The position numbers and the translations under genes were made by a program. The notes below the pieces were generated by a model. That model made no database searches and had not been told where the DNA came from. It saw only the letters and a list, made by a program, of their open reading frames with translations. Below are positions 45,923-55,187 of a DNA stretch of 64,000 nt, one piece after another. The DNA comes from JAWMQL01 sp033283165 (GTDB lineage Bacteria; Pseudomonadota; Gammaproteobacteria; Pseudomonadales; Halieaceae): contig JAWMQL010000002.1 in assembly GCA_033283165.1 (NCBI GenBank), forward strand, positions 496,001 through 560,000. Direction: 5' to 3'. Within the stretch, counting starts at the first letter, position 1; each line of letters starts with the position of its first letter.

Positions 45923-47176
45923 GTGAGCGAATGCCCTTTTGCCAACCTGGTAGACCCTGACACCTATGCCGAGGGCATGCCCTACCAGCAGCTGCAGGAA
46001 ATCCGTGGCGCCGGCCCGGTGGTCAAGCTGGACGATCCTATTACGGGCGTCCCGTACTGGGTGGTCACGCGGCAGGCGGAACTGGACCAGGTGAGCAAGA
46101 ACCCGCAACTGTTCTCCTCGGCCGAACGCTCCCCCTTTCCGATGGAGTTCGAGCAGGAACTGGTGGAAGGCATTCACCAGAAGACCATCATCGGCATGGA
46201 CCCCCCGGAACACCAGGTGGTGCGCCGCATCATGCGCGCCGCCTTCACCCCCAGGAATGTCGATTCCTACGAACCGCTGTTGCGCCAGCACGCGAAACGC
46301 ATTATCGACGAGGTGGCCCCACGGGGTGAATGCGAGTTCGTGGAAGAAGTCGCCGCGGAGCTGCCGCTCATCACCATCCTGGAACTGCTGGGCGTGCCGC
46401 TGGAGGACCGCAAAAAGTTTTTCGACTGGACCAACACCATGATCTTCGCCGACGACCCGGACATGGCGGTGGACGAGGCGGCCGGGCAAATGGCCGCGGC
46501 AGAAGTGATCATGTACGCCAACGCGCTGGCGGCAAAGTACCGCGAGAATCCCAATGACAGCCTGCTGGGAGCGTTGCTGGAAGGCGAGGTGAAGGGCCGG
46601 ACGATCACCGAGGAAGAATTCGGCTGGATGTTCATCCTCATCCTCGTGGGCGGCAACGAGTCCACCCGCACGGTGATCGCCCACGGCATGCGGTTGCTGA
46701 TGGAAAACCCGGACCAGCTGGAATACCTGGTTGAGAATCCCGACCGGATCGGCGGCGCCTGCGAGGAAATGCTGCGCTACAACACCGCTTTCATCGCCAT
46801 GCGCCGCACCGCCATGGAAGACTGCGAGCTGGGTGGACAGCAGATCAGGAAGGGTGACAAGATCCTGCTGCACTACCACACCATCAACCACGATGAGAAC
46901 CTGTTCGGCGAGGATGCGATGACCTTCGACGTGCGCCGCGCCGAGCGCATGCCCGATCTCTACAACCAGCACCGTTCTTTCGGCATTGGCCAGCACTTCT
47001 GCATCGGCTCGCACCTGGCCCGGCTGGAACTGAACATCATGATGGAGGAGATCATCCCACGCCTGCGGCATCCCCAATTCTCCGGGCCACCGAAGTACGT
47101 GCGCTCCTTTTTCGTCAATGCCATGAAAGAGATGAAAATCACCTTCGACCCGGAACAGCAGGTCGACGCGGCCTGA
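45923..47176 (+). CDS. Cytochrome P450
   Basis: 417 residues, soluble bacterial class. The I-helix reads GGNESTR (oxygen-activation Thr retained), ExxR is EEMLR, and the heme loop is FGIGQHFCIG with Cys360 as thiolate ligand. IIGMDPPEHQVVRR is the C-helix block. GTG start with GGAGG at 45913-45917. No ferredoxin or reductase is encoded next to it. The sequence resembles P450s that oxidise terpenoids or sterols in marine Gammaproteobacteria and mycobacteria; the substrate is not determinable. Confidence 0.94.
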   Translation: MSECPFANLVDPDTYAEGMPYQQLQEIRGAGPVVKLDDPITGVPYWVVTRQAELDQVSKNPQLFSSAERSPFPMEFEQELVEGIHQKTIIGMDPPEHQVVRRIMRAAFTPRNVDSYEPLLRQHAKRIIDEVAPRGECEFVEEVAAELPLITILELLGVPLEDRKKFFDWTNTMIFADDPDMAVDEAAGQMAAAEVIMYANALAAKYRENPNDSLLGALLEGEVKGRTITEEEFGWMFILILVGGNESTRTVIAHGMRLLMENPDQLEYLVENPDRIGGACEEMLRYNTAFIAMRRTAMEDCELGGQQIRKGDKILLHYHTINHDENLFGEDAMTFDVRRAERMPDLYNQHRSFGIGQHFCIGSHLARLELNIMMEEIIPRLRHPQFSGPPKYVRSFFVNAMKEMKITFDPEQQVDAA

Positions 47177-47259
47177 GCAGGCTCTAATCTTGACCGCAAC
47201 CGTGTACCATGCACGGCTGAATTGGTTGTTATGCCATGCACAGCAGGACTGGAGCCCAC

Positions 47260-48126
47260 ATGAACGAGCAGGCCAAACCGGAATTCATTCTCAAAGCCCA
47301 TTGCCCGGCGAGCTGCGGCATCGTCGCCGGCGTGGCCACCTTCCTGGCGGAGCAGGGCTGCTACATCTCGGAATTGAATCACTTCGACGATGAACCGAAT
47401 GGCAAGCTGTTCATGCGCAGTCGCTTTCACGTGGACAGCGGCGAAGCGACGCTGGACAGTCTGCGGGAGGGTTTCCTTGATGTCGCCGGGCGATTCCGCA
47501 TGGACTGGCAGATCATTCCGTCCGAGGCGCCGACCCGGACCCTGATCATGGTCAGCCAGTACGATCACTGCCTGGACGACCTGCTGTACCGCCTGCGCAA
47601 GGGTGAACTGAACATGAAGATCACCGCGGTGGTCTCCAACCACCAGACCCTGCGCCCCATGGTGGAACGGGAGGGTATCCGCTTTGTCCACCTGCCCATC
47701 ACCCGGGAGAACAAGCCACAGCAGGAGCAGGTCCTGCTTGATATCGTCGAGGAGACCAACACCGACCTGGTTGTCCTGGCGCGCTACATGCAGATTCTGT
47801 CGGATTCACTGTGCGAGAAGCTGTCGGGCAAGGTGATCAACATCCACCACTCCTTCCTGCCCGGTTTCAAGGGCGCCAAACCCTACCACCAGGCCTTCGA
47901 GCGCGGGGTGAAACTGATCGGCGCAACGGCCCACTACGTGACTGCAGACCTGGACGAGGGGCCCATCATCGAGCAGGCAGTGCAGTCCGTGGACCACACC
48001 TATACGCCCGATATGCTGGTTGCCGTGGGACGCGATACGGAAACCCAGGCCCTGGCCAGCGCCGTCAAACTGCACACAGAACACCGGGCCTTCGTGGACG
48101 GCAACAAGACCGTGATCTTCAAATAA
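47260..48126 (+). CDS. purU: Formyltetrahydrofolate deformylase
   Basis: 288 residues from ATG 47260 with GGAG nearby (47251). An N-terminal ACT domain (about 7-85, AHCPASCGIVAGVATFLAEQ) and a formyltransferase fold with RYMQILS, INIHHSFLPGFKG and HYVTADLDEGPIIEQ, the Asn-His-Asp catalytic set. It hydrolyses 10-formyl-THF to THF and formate, balancing C1 pools. An in-frame MHSRTGAH extension lacks an RBS. Confidence 0.94.
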   Translation: MNEQAKPEFILKAHCPASCGIVAGVATFLAEQGCYISELNHFDDEPNGKLFMRSRFHVDSGEATLDSLREGFLDVAGRFRMDWQIIPSEAPTRTLIMVSQYDHCLDDLLYRLRKGELNMKITAVVSNHQTLRPMVEREGIRFVHLPITRENKPQQEQVLLDIVEETNTDLVVLARYMQILSDSLCEKLSGKVINIHHSFLPGFKGAKPYHQAFERGVKLIGATAHYVTADLDEGPIIEQAVQSVDHTYTPDMLVAVGRDTETQALASAVKLHTEHRAFVDGNKTVIFK

Positions 48127-48260
48127 CCGGCTTCCTGTCCGCCCCATGGATGCGTGCCCCTGGCGTCCCCGCACCCGGCGGGGCAGGCAATTGGCCAATT
48201 CTGGGCTATGCTTGGCAGATAAAAACTGACAACCCTGTTAAGGGGTCCGAGGGTACGATT

Positions 48261-49061
48261 ATGTCTATCAGGCAACTTTCAGTCCTGCTGTTGGCGGGCC
48301 TGGCGCTGGGACTGGCCTCTGCGGCTCATGCTGAACTCACTGTCGGCGAGAAATTCGCCGACCCCCTTCGCTCCGGGGGCTCGGGTCCCGACATGGTCGT
48401 GATACCCGAGGGCAGCTTCATTCTCGGCGGTGGGAAACCCGGCCAGCAGGACCTGGGGCTGGTCAAGCTGCACTACCTGCTGGCCTTCAGTACCACCGAG
48501 ATCACCAATGCCCAGTACCGCCAGTTTCTCAAGGCCGTGCGTGCCGCCGACCTGCGCGATCATACTGGGGACGACGACCTGCCTGCTGCCGGCATCAGTT
48601 GGGAAGAGGCGGAGGCCTATGTCAACTGGCTCAGCCGGGAGAGCGGGCAATACTACCGCCTGCCCAGCGCCTCCGAGTGGGAGTACGCGGCGAGAGCCGG
48701 GACCTCCACGCCCTACAGTTGGGGCGACACCGCGGGGACAGGCAAAGCCAACTGCCTTACCTGCGGTACCGAGTTTGCAGGAAAGTTGGCCCCCGTCGGC
48801 ACGTTTCCCGCCAACGCCTGGGGACTGCACGACATGCACGGCAACGTCTGGGAGTGGACCAAGGATTGCATCGACCCCAACAGTGCCCCCCCTCGAAACG
48901 GCATGCCGAAGCTGTTCGGCGACTGTGACTCCCGGGAACTGCGTGGCGGCTCCGCCCAGTCGGATGCCTGGTCAATCCGGGCGGGCGCCAGGGCCTATGC
49001 GCAGCGGAGCGCACGAGACAGCGACATCGGTTTCCGGGTGGTGCGGGAGATTCACGACTAG
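48261..49061 (+). CDS. SUMF1/FGE-sulfatase-domain protein, exported
   Basis: 266 residues. Signal peptide ends at AHA (about residue 23). The FGE-sulfatase domain follows: MVVIPEGSFILGG, TTEITNAQYRQFLKAV, PAAGISWEEAEAYVNWLS, RLPSASEWEYAARAG, GLHDMHGNVWEW and ELRGGSAQSD...IGFRVVRE. The active-site Cys pair of true formylglycine-generating enzymes is absent, so sulfatase activation is unlikely. The family also holds PvdO-like and EgtB-like members. Cys pairs in CLTCGT may be structural. No partner is seen. Confidence 0.88.
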   Translation: MSIRQLSVLLLAGLALGLASAAHAELTVGEKFADPLRSGGSGPDMVVIPEGSFILGGGKPGQQDLGLVKLHYLLAFSTTEITNAQYRQFLKAVRAADLRDHTGDDDLPAAGISWEEAEAYVNWLSRESGQYYRLPSASEWEYAARAGTSTPYSWGDTAGTGKANCLTCGTEFAGKLAPVGTFPANAWGLHDMHGNVWEWTKDCIDPNSAPPRNGMPKLFGDCDSRELRGGSAQSDAWSIRAGARAYAQRSARDSDIGFRVVREIHD

Positions 49062-49086
49062 TTCCGGCGCCTTCCGGCGGGCGCCT

Positions 49087-50124
49087 TCAGGCGCTGTTGT
49101 TGCTGCGCAAGCGCTGCTTGTAACGCGCCTTGGCCAGTTGCTGCATGTCCTCCACGGTATCGCTCTCGTCCATGATCTCGCGGCCGAGCAGGGTTTCCAG
49201 GGCATCCTCCAGGGTAACGATACCGGTGGTCTGGCCATACTGGTCCTTCACCACGAACAGGTGCTCCCGGCGGCGGATGAACAGGTCCAGCAGCAGGAGT
49301 ACCGGCATCTCTTCGGAAACGCGGTGCACGGGCACCACGAAATCCGCCAGCCGGCGTTCTACCGGCCCCTCCCGTGCGGCATCCAGTATCTGGGTCTTGA
49401 ACACGATACCCAACACCTGGTCCAGATCGCTCTCGTACACGGGTATCCGGGTGAATGGCGCGTCCTCGAGTTGCGCCAGCGCCTCTGCCAGGTTCAGGGA
49501 CGAGTCCAGCGCACAGACCACCGAGCGCGGGGTGAGAATTTCCTCGGTCCTCGCCTCCCGCAAGCGCAGGATGTTCTCCACCAGTTCGCTTTCCTGCGCC
49601 CCCAGGGCACCGTGCCGCGCACCCAGGCGAGCCAGGGCGGACAGTTCGTCGCGGCTGATGGTGGCGGCGTGGCCACTGGAAAACAGGTTGGTCAGGCGCG
49701 CGGATATCCACACCAGCGGATACAGCAGCCGGACCATTAGCGAGATCACGTAGGCAGCGGGCACCGCCAGGGGTTTCCAGAACGTGGCTCCCAGGGTCTT
49801 GGGAATGATCTCGGAAAAATACAGGATAACCAGGGTCAACAGTACGGCCACCAGGGTTTCGTAGCGCGGCCCGAACACCTTCAAAGCCTGCGCGCCCACC
49901 CCCGCGGCGCCCATGGTGTGGGCGAAAGTGTTCAGGATCAGGATCGAGGAGATGGACTCGTCCAGCTCGTTCTTGACCCGCTGCAGGGCCCGGCCACGGC
50001 GCGGCCGTTTCTCCATGGTGGTTTCCACGAACGCCGGGGTGACCGATAGCAGCACTGCCTCCAGGATGGAACACATGAATGACACGCCAATGGCGATAAA
50101 GAGGTAAATGATCAGCAGGGTCAT
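49087..50124 (-). CDS. CNNM/CorC-type transporter (DUF21 + CBS domains)
   Basis: 345 residues. The N-terminal DUF21/CNNM membrane domain (about 1-175, three to four helices: IYLFIAIGVSFMCSILEAVLLS, FSEIIPKTLGA) is followed by two CBS domains (about 195-320: EEILTPRSVVCALDSS, RIPVYESDLDQVLGIVF, GQTTGIVTLEDALETLLG). It lacks the C-terminal CorC_HlyC domain of longer members. The family is linked to magnesium or cobalt handling. It is monocistronic. Confidence 0.88.
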   Translation of the reverse strand: MTLLIIYLFIAIGVSFMCSILEAVLLSVTPAFVETTMEKRPRRGRALQRVKNELDESISSILILNTFAHTMGAAGVGAQALKVFGPRYETLVAVLLTLVILYFSEIIPKTLGATFWKPLAVPAAYVISLMVRLLYPLVWISARLTNLFSSGHAATISRDELSALARLGARHGALGAQESELVENILRLREARTEEILTPRSVVCALDSSLNLAEALAQLEDAPFTRIPVYESDLDQVLGIVFKTQILDAAREGPVERRLADFVVPVHRVSEEMPVLLLLDLFIRRREHLFVVKDQYGQTTGIVTLEDALETLLGREIMDESDTVEDMQQLAKARYKQRLRSNNSA

Positions 50125-50145
50125 GGGTGCACATTAGCACAAGCG

Positions 50146-50253
50146 TTGGACCCCCGCTTCCGCGGGGGTGACGAGGAGCTTTCGCAGCTGCGATGACGAG
50201 GTTCCGCGGGGGTGACGACGAGATTCGTCATTCCTGCGCAGGCAGGAATCCAG
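50146..50253. repeat. Composite of dispersed hairpin repeats (BIME-like)
   Basis: Copy 1: ACCCCCGC (50150-50157), TTCC, GCGGGGGT (50162-50169), then GACGAG. A partial copy with GGTTCCGCGGGGGTGACG follows at about 50200. The last copy is inverted: GTCATTCCTGC..GCAGGAATCCAG with stem 50230-50237/50242-50249. GATGACGAG-type spacers repeat between them. Confidence 0.75.
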
Positions 50254-50255
50254 CT

Positions 50256-52412
50256 TCAGCCGAAAATACGCCCGTCTCCAGCCATGTCCAGCAACAGCTG
50301 CGGCGGCTGGAATTCCTCACCGTACTGAGTGGCCAGTTCCCGCGCCCGATCGGCAAAGGCCTGCAGGCCGTAGGCATTGACGCACTGGAATACGCCGCCC
50401 GTGTGGGGCGGGAAGCCGATCCCCATGATGGATCCGATATTGCCGTCCGCCACCGAGGTACAGACGCCCTCCTCCATGATCCGGATGGCCTCCAGCACCT
50501 GGGGAAACAGCAGCCGGTCCCTGACGTCCTGGAACGGGATATCGGCATAACCCTGCGGTGCAAACAGGTCCTTGAGTCCGGGCCAGGTCCGGGTCTTTTT
50601 ACCGTTGGCGTCGTAGTCATAAAAGCCGGCGCCAGCGGCCTGGCCGGTACGGCCGGCGTCCTCGATCATGACCCGGATGACTTCCGACTCCGGGCTGTTT
50701 TCCCAGGCCTCTCCCGCGGCCTCGGCGTCGGCCTTGCGCTGCTGCATGCCGTGGTAGGCAGTCTCGATGGAAATGCTGTCCAGGGTTTCCAGCGGCCCCA
50801 TGGGGGAGCCGTTGAAGGCCGCCCCGTTCTCGATCAGCGCCGGGTTGACCCCTTCCGCCAGCATGCGCTGGCCCTGGGTGATGGTCTGCCCGATCACCCG
50901 GGTGGTAAAGAAGCCCGGCGCGTCCCTGACCACGATGGGTTTCTTGCCCAGCTGCTGGGCCAGGTCAAAGGCCCTGGCCAGCGCGGTATCCGAGGTCTGC
51001 GCGCCGGTGATGATCTCCACCAGGGGCATGCGTTCGGCGGGCGAGAAGAAATGCATGCCGATAAAATTCTGCGGCCGGACCGAGGCCCCGGCCAGCTCCG
51101 TGATCGGCAGGGCGGAGGTGTTGCTGGCAAACACCGCGTCGGGGCCCAGCACCGCTTCAGTCTCCCGCGTCACCGCGGCCTTCACCTCGCGGTTCTCAAA
51201 TACCGCCTCGATTACCAGGTCGCAACCGGCCAGGTCATTGACGGCATCGGTGGGGTGGATTCGGGAAAGAATATCCACCGCCTGGGCCTCGTCTATGCGT
51301 CGGCTTTTTTCGCAGGCGGTGGCGGCATACTGTTTGCCTTTTTCGGCGTTCTCCCGGGTCAGGTCCTTCAGGACTACCTCGATCCCTACCTTGGCCGCGT
51401 TGAAGGCGATACCCGCACCCATGACACCGGCACCCAGGATACCGAGTTTTTGCACCCCGGTTTTTTCGATCCCGTCCGGTCGCGAGGCGCCGGCGTCCAG
51501 TTCATTCATCTGCAGGAAGAACGTGGTCATCATATTACGCGCCACCTGGTCCAGCAACAGGCGCTGGAAATAGCGCGCCTCGATGATGTGGGCCGTCTCG
51601 TAATCCACCCGGGCGGTGTCGACGACGGCCGCCATGATCACCTGCTGGGCCGGCATATTGCCGCGGGTCTGCACCATCACGTTGACCGGGCCGAAATAGG
51701 TCAGTCCCTGGGTGGCGGGATCCTCAGGGCCACCCCCGGGGATGCTGTAGCCGGGTTCCTCCCAGGGTTGCCTGGCCTCCGGGTTGGCCAGGATCCAGGC
51801 CCTGGCCTTGCGCGCCATCTCCTCCTCGCTGGCCGCCAGTTCGTGTACCAGCCCCTGGTCCAGCGCCCGCCCGGCATCGAGCTGCTTGCCCTGAGAAATC
51901 AGGGTCAGGGCTGCCTGCATCCCCAGCAGGCGTACCAAGCGCACCACGCCGCCGGCACCCGGCATCAGCCCCAGCATCGCCTCCGGCAGGCCGATCTTCA
52001 CGCGCCGGTCGTCCAGCGCAATGCGGTGGTGACAGGCCAGGGCGATCTCGTAGCCCCCACCCAGGGCCGCGCCGTTGATACCCACCACGACAGGCACCCC
52101 GAGTTTTTCCAGGCGCGCCAGCGGCGCCTTGGACGCCAGCAGCTCCTCCAGCATGCGTTCGCGCTCCGCCTCGTCCGCGTCCAGGTCCATCTCCAGCATC
52201 CGGGTGATATCGCCACCGGCGAAAAACTGGCCCGGCTTGCCGCTGCAGATGTAGACCCCCTTGAGCTCGCCCTTCATCGCCTCCAGCTCGTCCAGGGCTT
52301 TCGGCATGGCCTCGGCATACTCATCGCCCATGACGTTGACTGACTTGCCCTGCTGATCGAACACCAGGTCAACGATGCCGTCGGGGCCTTTTTCCAGTCT
52401 GATGTAACTCAT
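50256..52412 (-). CDS. Multifunctional fatty-acid oxidation protein (enoyl-CoA hydratase / 3-hydroxyacyl-CoA dehydrogenase)
   Basis: 718 residues from ATG 52412. The enoyl-CoA hydratase/isomerase part (about 1-200: GGDITRMLEMD, GGGYEIALACHHRIA) is joined to the hydroxyacyl-CoA dehydrogenase part (about 310-710: LGILGAGVMGAGIAF, NTSALPITELA, GMHFFSPAERMPLVEII, RDAPGFFTTRVI). This is the FadB/FadJ alpha-subunit layout. It is 23 nt downstream of the thiolase, its beta-subunit partner. A longer open frame to 53366 is out-of-frame thiolase and was rejected. The beta-oxidation substrate range is not readable. Confidence 0.94.
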   Translation of the reverse strand: MSYIRLEKGPDGIVDLVFDQQGKSVNVMGDEYAEAMPKALDELEAMKGELKGVYICSGKPGQFFAGGDITRMLEMDLDADEAERERMLEELLASKAPLARLEKLGVPVVVGINGAALGGGYEIALACHHRIALDDRRVKIGLPEAMLGLMPGAGGVVRLVRLLGMQAALTLISQGKQLDAGRALDQGLVHELAASEEEMARKARAWILANPEARQPWEEPGYSIPGGGPEDPATQGLTYFGPVNVMVQTRGNMPAQQVIMAAVVDTARVDYETAHIIEARYFQRLLLDQVARNMMTTFFLQMNELDAGASRPDGIEKTGVQKLGILGAGVMGAGIAFNAAKVGIEVVLKDLTRENAEKGKQYAATACEKSRRIDEAQAVDILSRIHPTDAVNDLAGCDLVIEAVFENREVKAAVTRETEAVLGPDAVFASNTSALPITELAGASVRPQNFIGMHFFSPAERMPLVEIITGAQTSDTALARAFDLAQQLGKKPIVVRDAPGFFTTRVIGQTITQGQRMLAEGVNPALIENGAAFNGSPMGPLETLDSISIETAYHGMQQRKADAEAAGEAWENSPESEVIRVMIEDAGRTGQAAGAGFYDYDANGKKTRTWPGLKDLFAPQGYADIPFQDVRDRLLFPQVLEAIRIMEEGVCTSVADGNIGSIMGIGFPPHTGGVFQCVNAYGLQAFADRARELATQYGEEFQPPQLLLDMAGDGRIFG

Positions 52413-52435
52413 ATCCGTTCTCCAATCCTGTTCCG

Positions 52436-53638
52436 CTAGACCCGCTCGATAATAGTGGCGATGCCGATACCGCCCCCGGCGCACAGGGTGACCAGGCCGG
52501 TGTTGAGGTCGCGACGTTCCAGCTCGTCCAGCAGGGTGCCGAGGACGATGGCACCCGTGGCGCCGATGGGGTGGCCCATGGCGATGGCCCCGCCATTGAC
52601 GTTGATCCGCTCGTCCTCGACGCCCATCAGCCGCTGGTAGCGCAGCACGACCGAGGCAAACGCCTCGTTCAGCTCGAACAGGTCGATATCCTCCGCCGTC
52701 ATGCCCGCCAGCTGCAGGGCTTTCTGCGAGGCCGGCGCAGGCCCGGCCAGCATGATGGTGGGCTCGGTCCCGGTCAGGGCGCAGGCCCTGATGCGGGCGC
52801 GGGGCTTCAGCCCCTGGGCCTCCCCCGCCTCCCGGTTGCCGAGCAGCACCAGCGACGCCCCATCCACCACACCGGAGGAATTCCCGGGTGTGTGGATGCA
52901 ATCCACTGTTTCCACCTGGGGATACCTGAACTTGAGGAACTCCCCATGACCGTAGTCGTTGAACATCTGGAAGGAGGGCTTGAGCTTCGCCAGACCCTCC
53001 ATGTCGGTGGGTCGGATCAACTCGTCGCGGTCCAGTATGGTCACCCCGTTGAGGTCCTTGACCGGCACGATCGAACGGTCGAAGTAGCCGTTGTCGCGGG
53101 CATGCGCGGCGCGGGCCTGGGACTGGCAGGCGTAGCGGTCCGCGTCCTCGCGGGTGAAACCGTCCAGGGTTGCCATCAGGTCGGCGCCCAGTCCCTGGGA
53201 TATGCCGTAGCTCTTCATCGCCACCCAGGGATCGCCGGCCGCCGCCCCGCTGGCGCCCATGCCCAGTCGCGACATACTTTCCACACCGCCGGCGATACCC
53301 ATGGACTCCATCCCGGCCATGATTTTCATCGCCACCGTGTTGACGGCGTCCAGGCCGCCCGCGCAATAGCGGTGCAACTGGGCACCGACGGTGACATTGT
53401 CCCAGCTGGAGTAGACCAGCGCGGTCTTGGCAATGTTCTGGCCCTGCTCCTTTACCGGCTCACCGGTGGCGCAGATGAAGTCCTCCACCCGGGTCGTATC
53501 CAGCGCGTGGCGGTCCTTCATGGCCTCCAGCAGGTTGGTCACCAGGTCGATGGGCTTGACCTCGTACAGACCGCCCCCGGGCTTGCCTTTGCCCCGCGGC
53601 GTGCGGATGGCGTCGTAAATAAAGGCATCGTTGCTCAT
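52436..53638 (-). CDS. Acetyl-CoA acyltransferase (thiolase)
   Basis: 400 residues from ATG 53638. The first catalytic Cys lies in RYCAGGLDAVN, NEAFASVV and GHPIGATGA follow, and the second Cys lies in TLCAGGGIGIA. It is close to FadI/AtoB type thiolases and is the partner of the downstream multifunctional protein. It cleaves 3-ketoacyl-CoA. A palindrome lies 38-56 nt upstream of the start. Confidence 0.94.
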   Translation of the reverse strand: MSNDAFIYDAIRTPRGKGKPGGGLYEVKPIDLVTNLLEAMKDRHALDTTRVEDFICATGEPVKEQGQNIAKTALVYSSWDNVTVGAQLHRYCAGGLDAVNTVAMKIMAGMESMGIAGGVESMSRLGMGASGAAAGDPWVAMKSYGISQGLGADLMATLDGFTREDADRYACQSQARAAHARDNGYFDRSIVPVKDLNGVTILDRDELIRPTDMEGLAKLKPSFQMFNDYGHGEFLKFRYPQVETVDCIHTPGNSSGVVDGASLVLLGNREAGEAQGLKPRARIRACALTGTEPTIMLAGPAPASQKALQLAGMTAEDIDLFELNEAFASVVLRYQRLMGVEDERINVNGGAIAMGHPIGATGAIVLGTLLDELERRDLNTGLVTLCAGGGIGIATIIERV

Positions 53639-53675
53639 GCTGTCCCTCGCAGATTCCTGGCACCGGCATGCGCCG

Positions 53676-53694
53676 GTTGGCAAAGCCTGCCAAC
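53676..53694. promoter_or_regulatory. Palindrome upstream of the thiolase gene, possible operator
   Basis: GTTGGCAAAGCCTGCCAAC: 7-bp arms GTTGGCA/TGCCAAC, 5-nt centre, 38-56 nt before the thiolase ATG. It fits a dimeric repressor site in size. It does not match FadR or PsrA consensus as I recall them. Confidence 0.4.
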
Positions 53695-53892
53695 ATACTG
53701 GAAGACCGGGGTTCCACAAGATGCCGCGTGGATTAGCGTGGCGGTGTATGGGGATTTGAACTGCTCTCAACTCCGGGGTGTACGGTTCGGCCAATAAGCC
53801 CTGACCTTTTGTGCCAGGTCCGTGACAATTGAAGATAGCCGGTGAGCGCTTTATGATCCTGCTGCTCACCGCCGACAAAGGACAAGTCCACA

Positions 53893-54312
53893 GTGACCGA
53901 CGACGAACTGGTTGCCCTCTACAACAGGCGCCTGCTTCCATTCATCACCCGCATGGGGGGGGTGGTAATCGGAGTGGACAGCGCCGCCGGGACCTGCACC
54001 TTCGAATACGATATCAGCACCGATTACTGCCACTCGGGTGACGTGGTGCAGGGCGGCTTCGTGACCGCGATGCTGGACGCGGCAGCCACCCACGCGGTCT
54101 TCGCCGCCTATGGCGGCAAGGTGAACAACGTCTCCTCACTGGAGATCAAGACCAGCTTTTTCGAGCCGGCCCGCGCCGGTCGCCTGACCGCCATCGGCCG
54201 CCTGGTGCGTGGCGGCTACAAGACCGCGTTCATGGAGGCCGACCTGTTCGACGCCGGTGGCACCCTCACCGCCCGGATCAGCACGGTGGGCAAACTGGCG
54301 CGCAAGGACTGA
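53893..54312 (+). CDS. PaaI-type hotdog thioesterase
   Basis: 139 residues from GTG 53893. Single hotdog domain: DYCHSGDVVQGGFVTAMLDAAATHAVFAA carries the conserved HxGxxxGG-like turn and catalytic Asp, then SLEIKTSFFEPARAGRLTAIGRLVRGG. It hydrolyses acyl-CoA in the cytoplasm. It is 9 nt upstream of the MscS-like gene and divergent from thiolase, which suggests a link to CoA-ester metabolism. Confidence 0.86.
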   Translation: MTDDELVALYNRRLLPFITRMGGVVIGVDSAAGTCTFEYDISTDYCHSGDVVQGGFVTAMLDAAATHAVFAAYGGKVNNVSSLEIKTSFFEPARAGRLTAIGRLVRGGYKTAFMEADLFDAGGTLTARISTVGKLARKD

Positions 54313-54321
54313 AACGGCGCT

Positions 54322-55107
54322 ATGGATCGGCTCGGACAGATTGTCGCAACACTGAGTACCTACGGCGAACTGCTGGTCTCGGTCCTGCTCGCCATGGTGG
54401 GCGGTATCGTGCTGATCCTGTTGCTGTACCGCCTGGTAGCGCGCATGGTCACCCCGGGCTCGCGCTACGCGCGGATCATCAAGGTCTTTTTCGGCGCCGT
54501 CTACGTCATGATCCTGGTGATCACGGCGCTGATCGCCGCGGAACAGGTGCTGGATATCGCAACCCGCAGGGTGGCCGGACTGGCCATGCTGGCGGTCGTC
54601 GTCGGCGCGGTGATCGTCTTCTTCCTGCTGCCCTTCGTGCCGCGGCTGCCGTTCACCCTCGGCGACATGGTGAAAATACGCGATGTCCTGGGCACCGTGG
54701 ATGCCATCACCGCCTACCAGGTGGTCATCCGGACGTTCGACGGACAGATTGTCTATTTCCCCACCGCCCTGCTGGTGACCGGGCCGGTGATCAATTACAG
54801 CCACACACCCCATCGCCGGGTGGAACTGTCCCTGGCGCTCAGCAGCGAAAGCGACATCGAGCAGGCGCGGCAAATCCTGCTGGAACTGATGAACAACGAC
54901 CACCGGACCCTGGCCGACCCGGCGCCGGCGGTCTACATCACCGGCGCCGGGGACGGCAAGGTGACGCTGTCCGCTTACAGCTGGGTGGCTAACAGCGACT
55001 GGTTGGCCACCCGGGATGCCCTGTACGTGGCGGTCGTGAAAGCCTTTGCCGACATCGACGCCGTGAACCTGGCACTGCCCAGGGTCGAGCTGGTCGAAGA
55101 CTGGTAA
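54322..55107 (+). CDS. Small MscS-family mechanosensitive channel
   Basis: 261 residues. Three hydrophobic segments (about 18-36, 56-78, 83-105) are followed by the beta domain FTLGDMVKIRDVLGTVDAITAYQVVIRTFDGQIVYFPTALL and an alpha/beta end (RRVELSLALSSESDIEQAR). The pore-lining helix of classical MscS, rich in Gly/Ala, is partly replaced by LAMLAVVVGAVIVFFLLPF, so it is a divergent member. Ends 80 nt before rep. Confidence 0.82.
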   Translation: MDRLGQIVATLSTYGELLVSVLLAMVGGIVLILLLYRLVARMVTPGSRYARIIKVFFGAVYVMILVITALIAAEQVLDIATRRVAGLAMLAVVVGAVIVFFLLPFVPRLPFTLGDMVKIRDVLGTVDAITAYQVVIRTFDGQIVYFPTALLVTGPVINYSHTPHRRVELSLALSSESDIEQARQILLELMNNDHRTLADPAPAVYITGAGDGKVTLSAYSWVANSDWLATRDALYVAVVKAFADIDAVNLALPRVELVEDW

Positions 55108-55187
55108 TTTCCCGGCGGGACACCTCCCGCCGGTGCACTTTCCTGCTACACTGGCACCGACTCCGATTTGTTCCAGATGTATCCCAG

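Noticed and set aside
50256..53366. A 1036-codon open frame that looked like a thiolase-FadB fusion
   Set aside because: The first 318 codons are out-of-frame reading of the thiolase on the same strand. The real multifunctional protein starts at 52412 with the family N-terminus.
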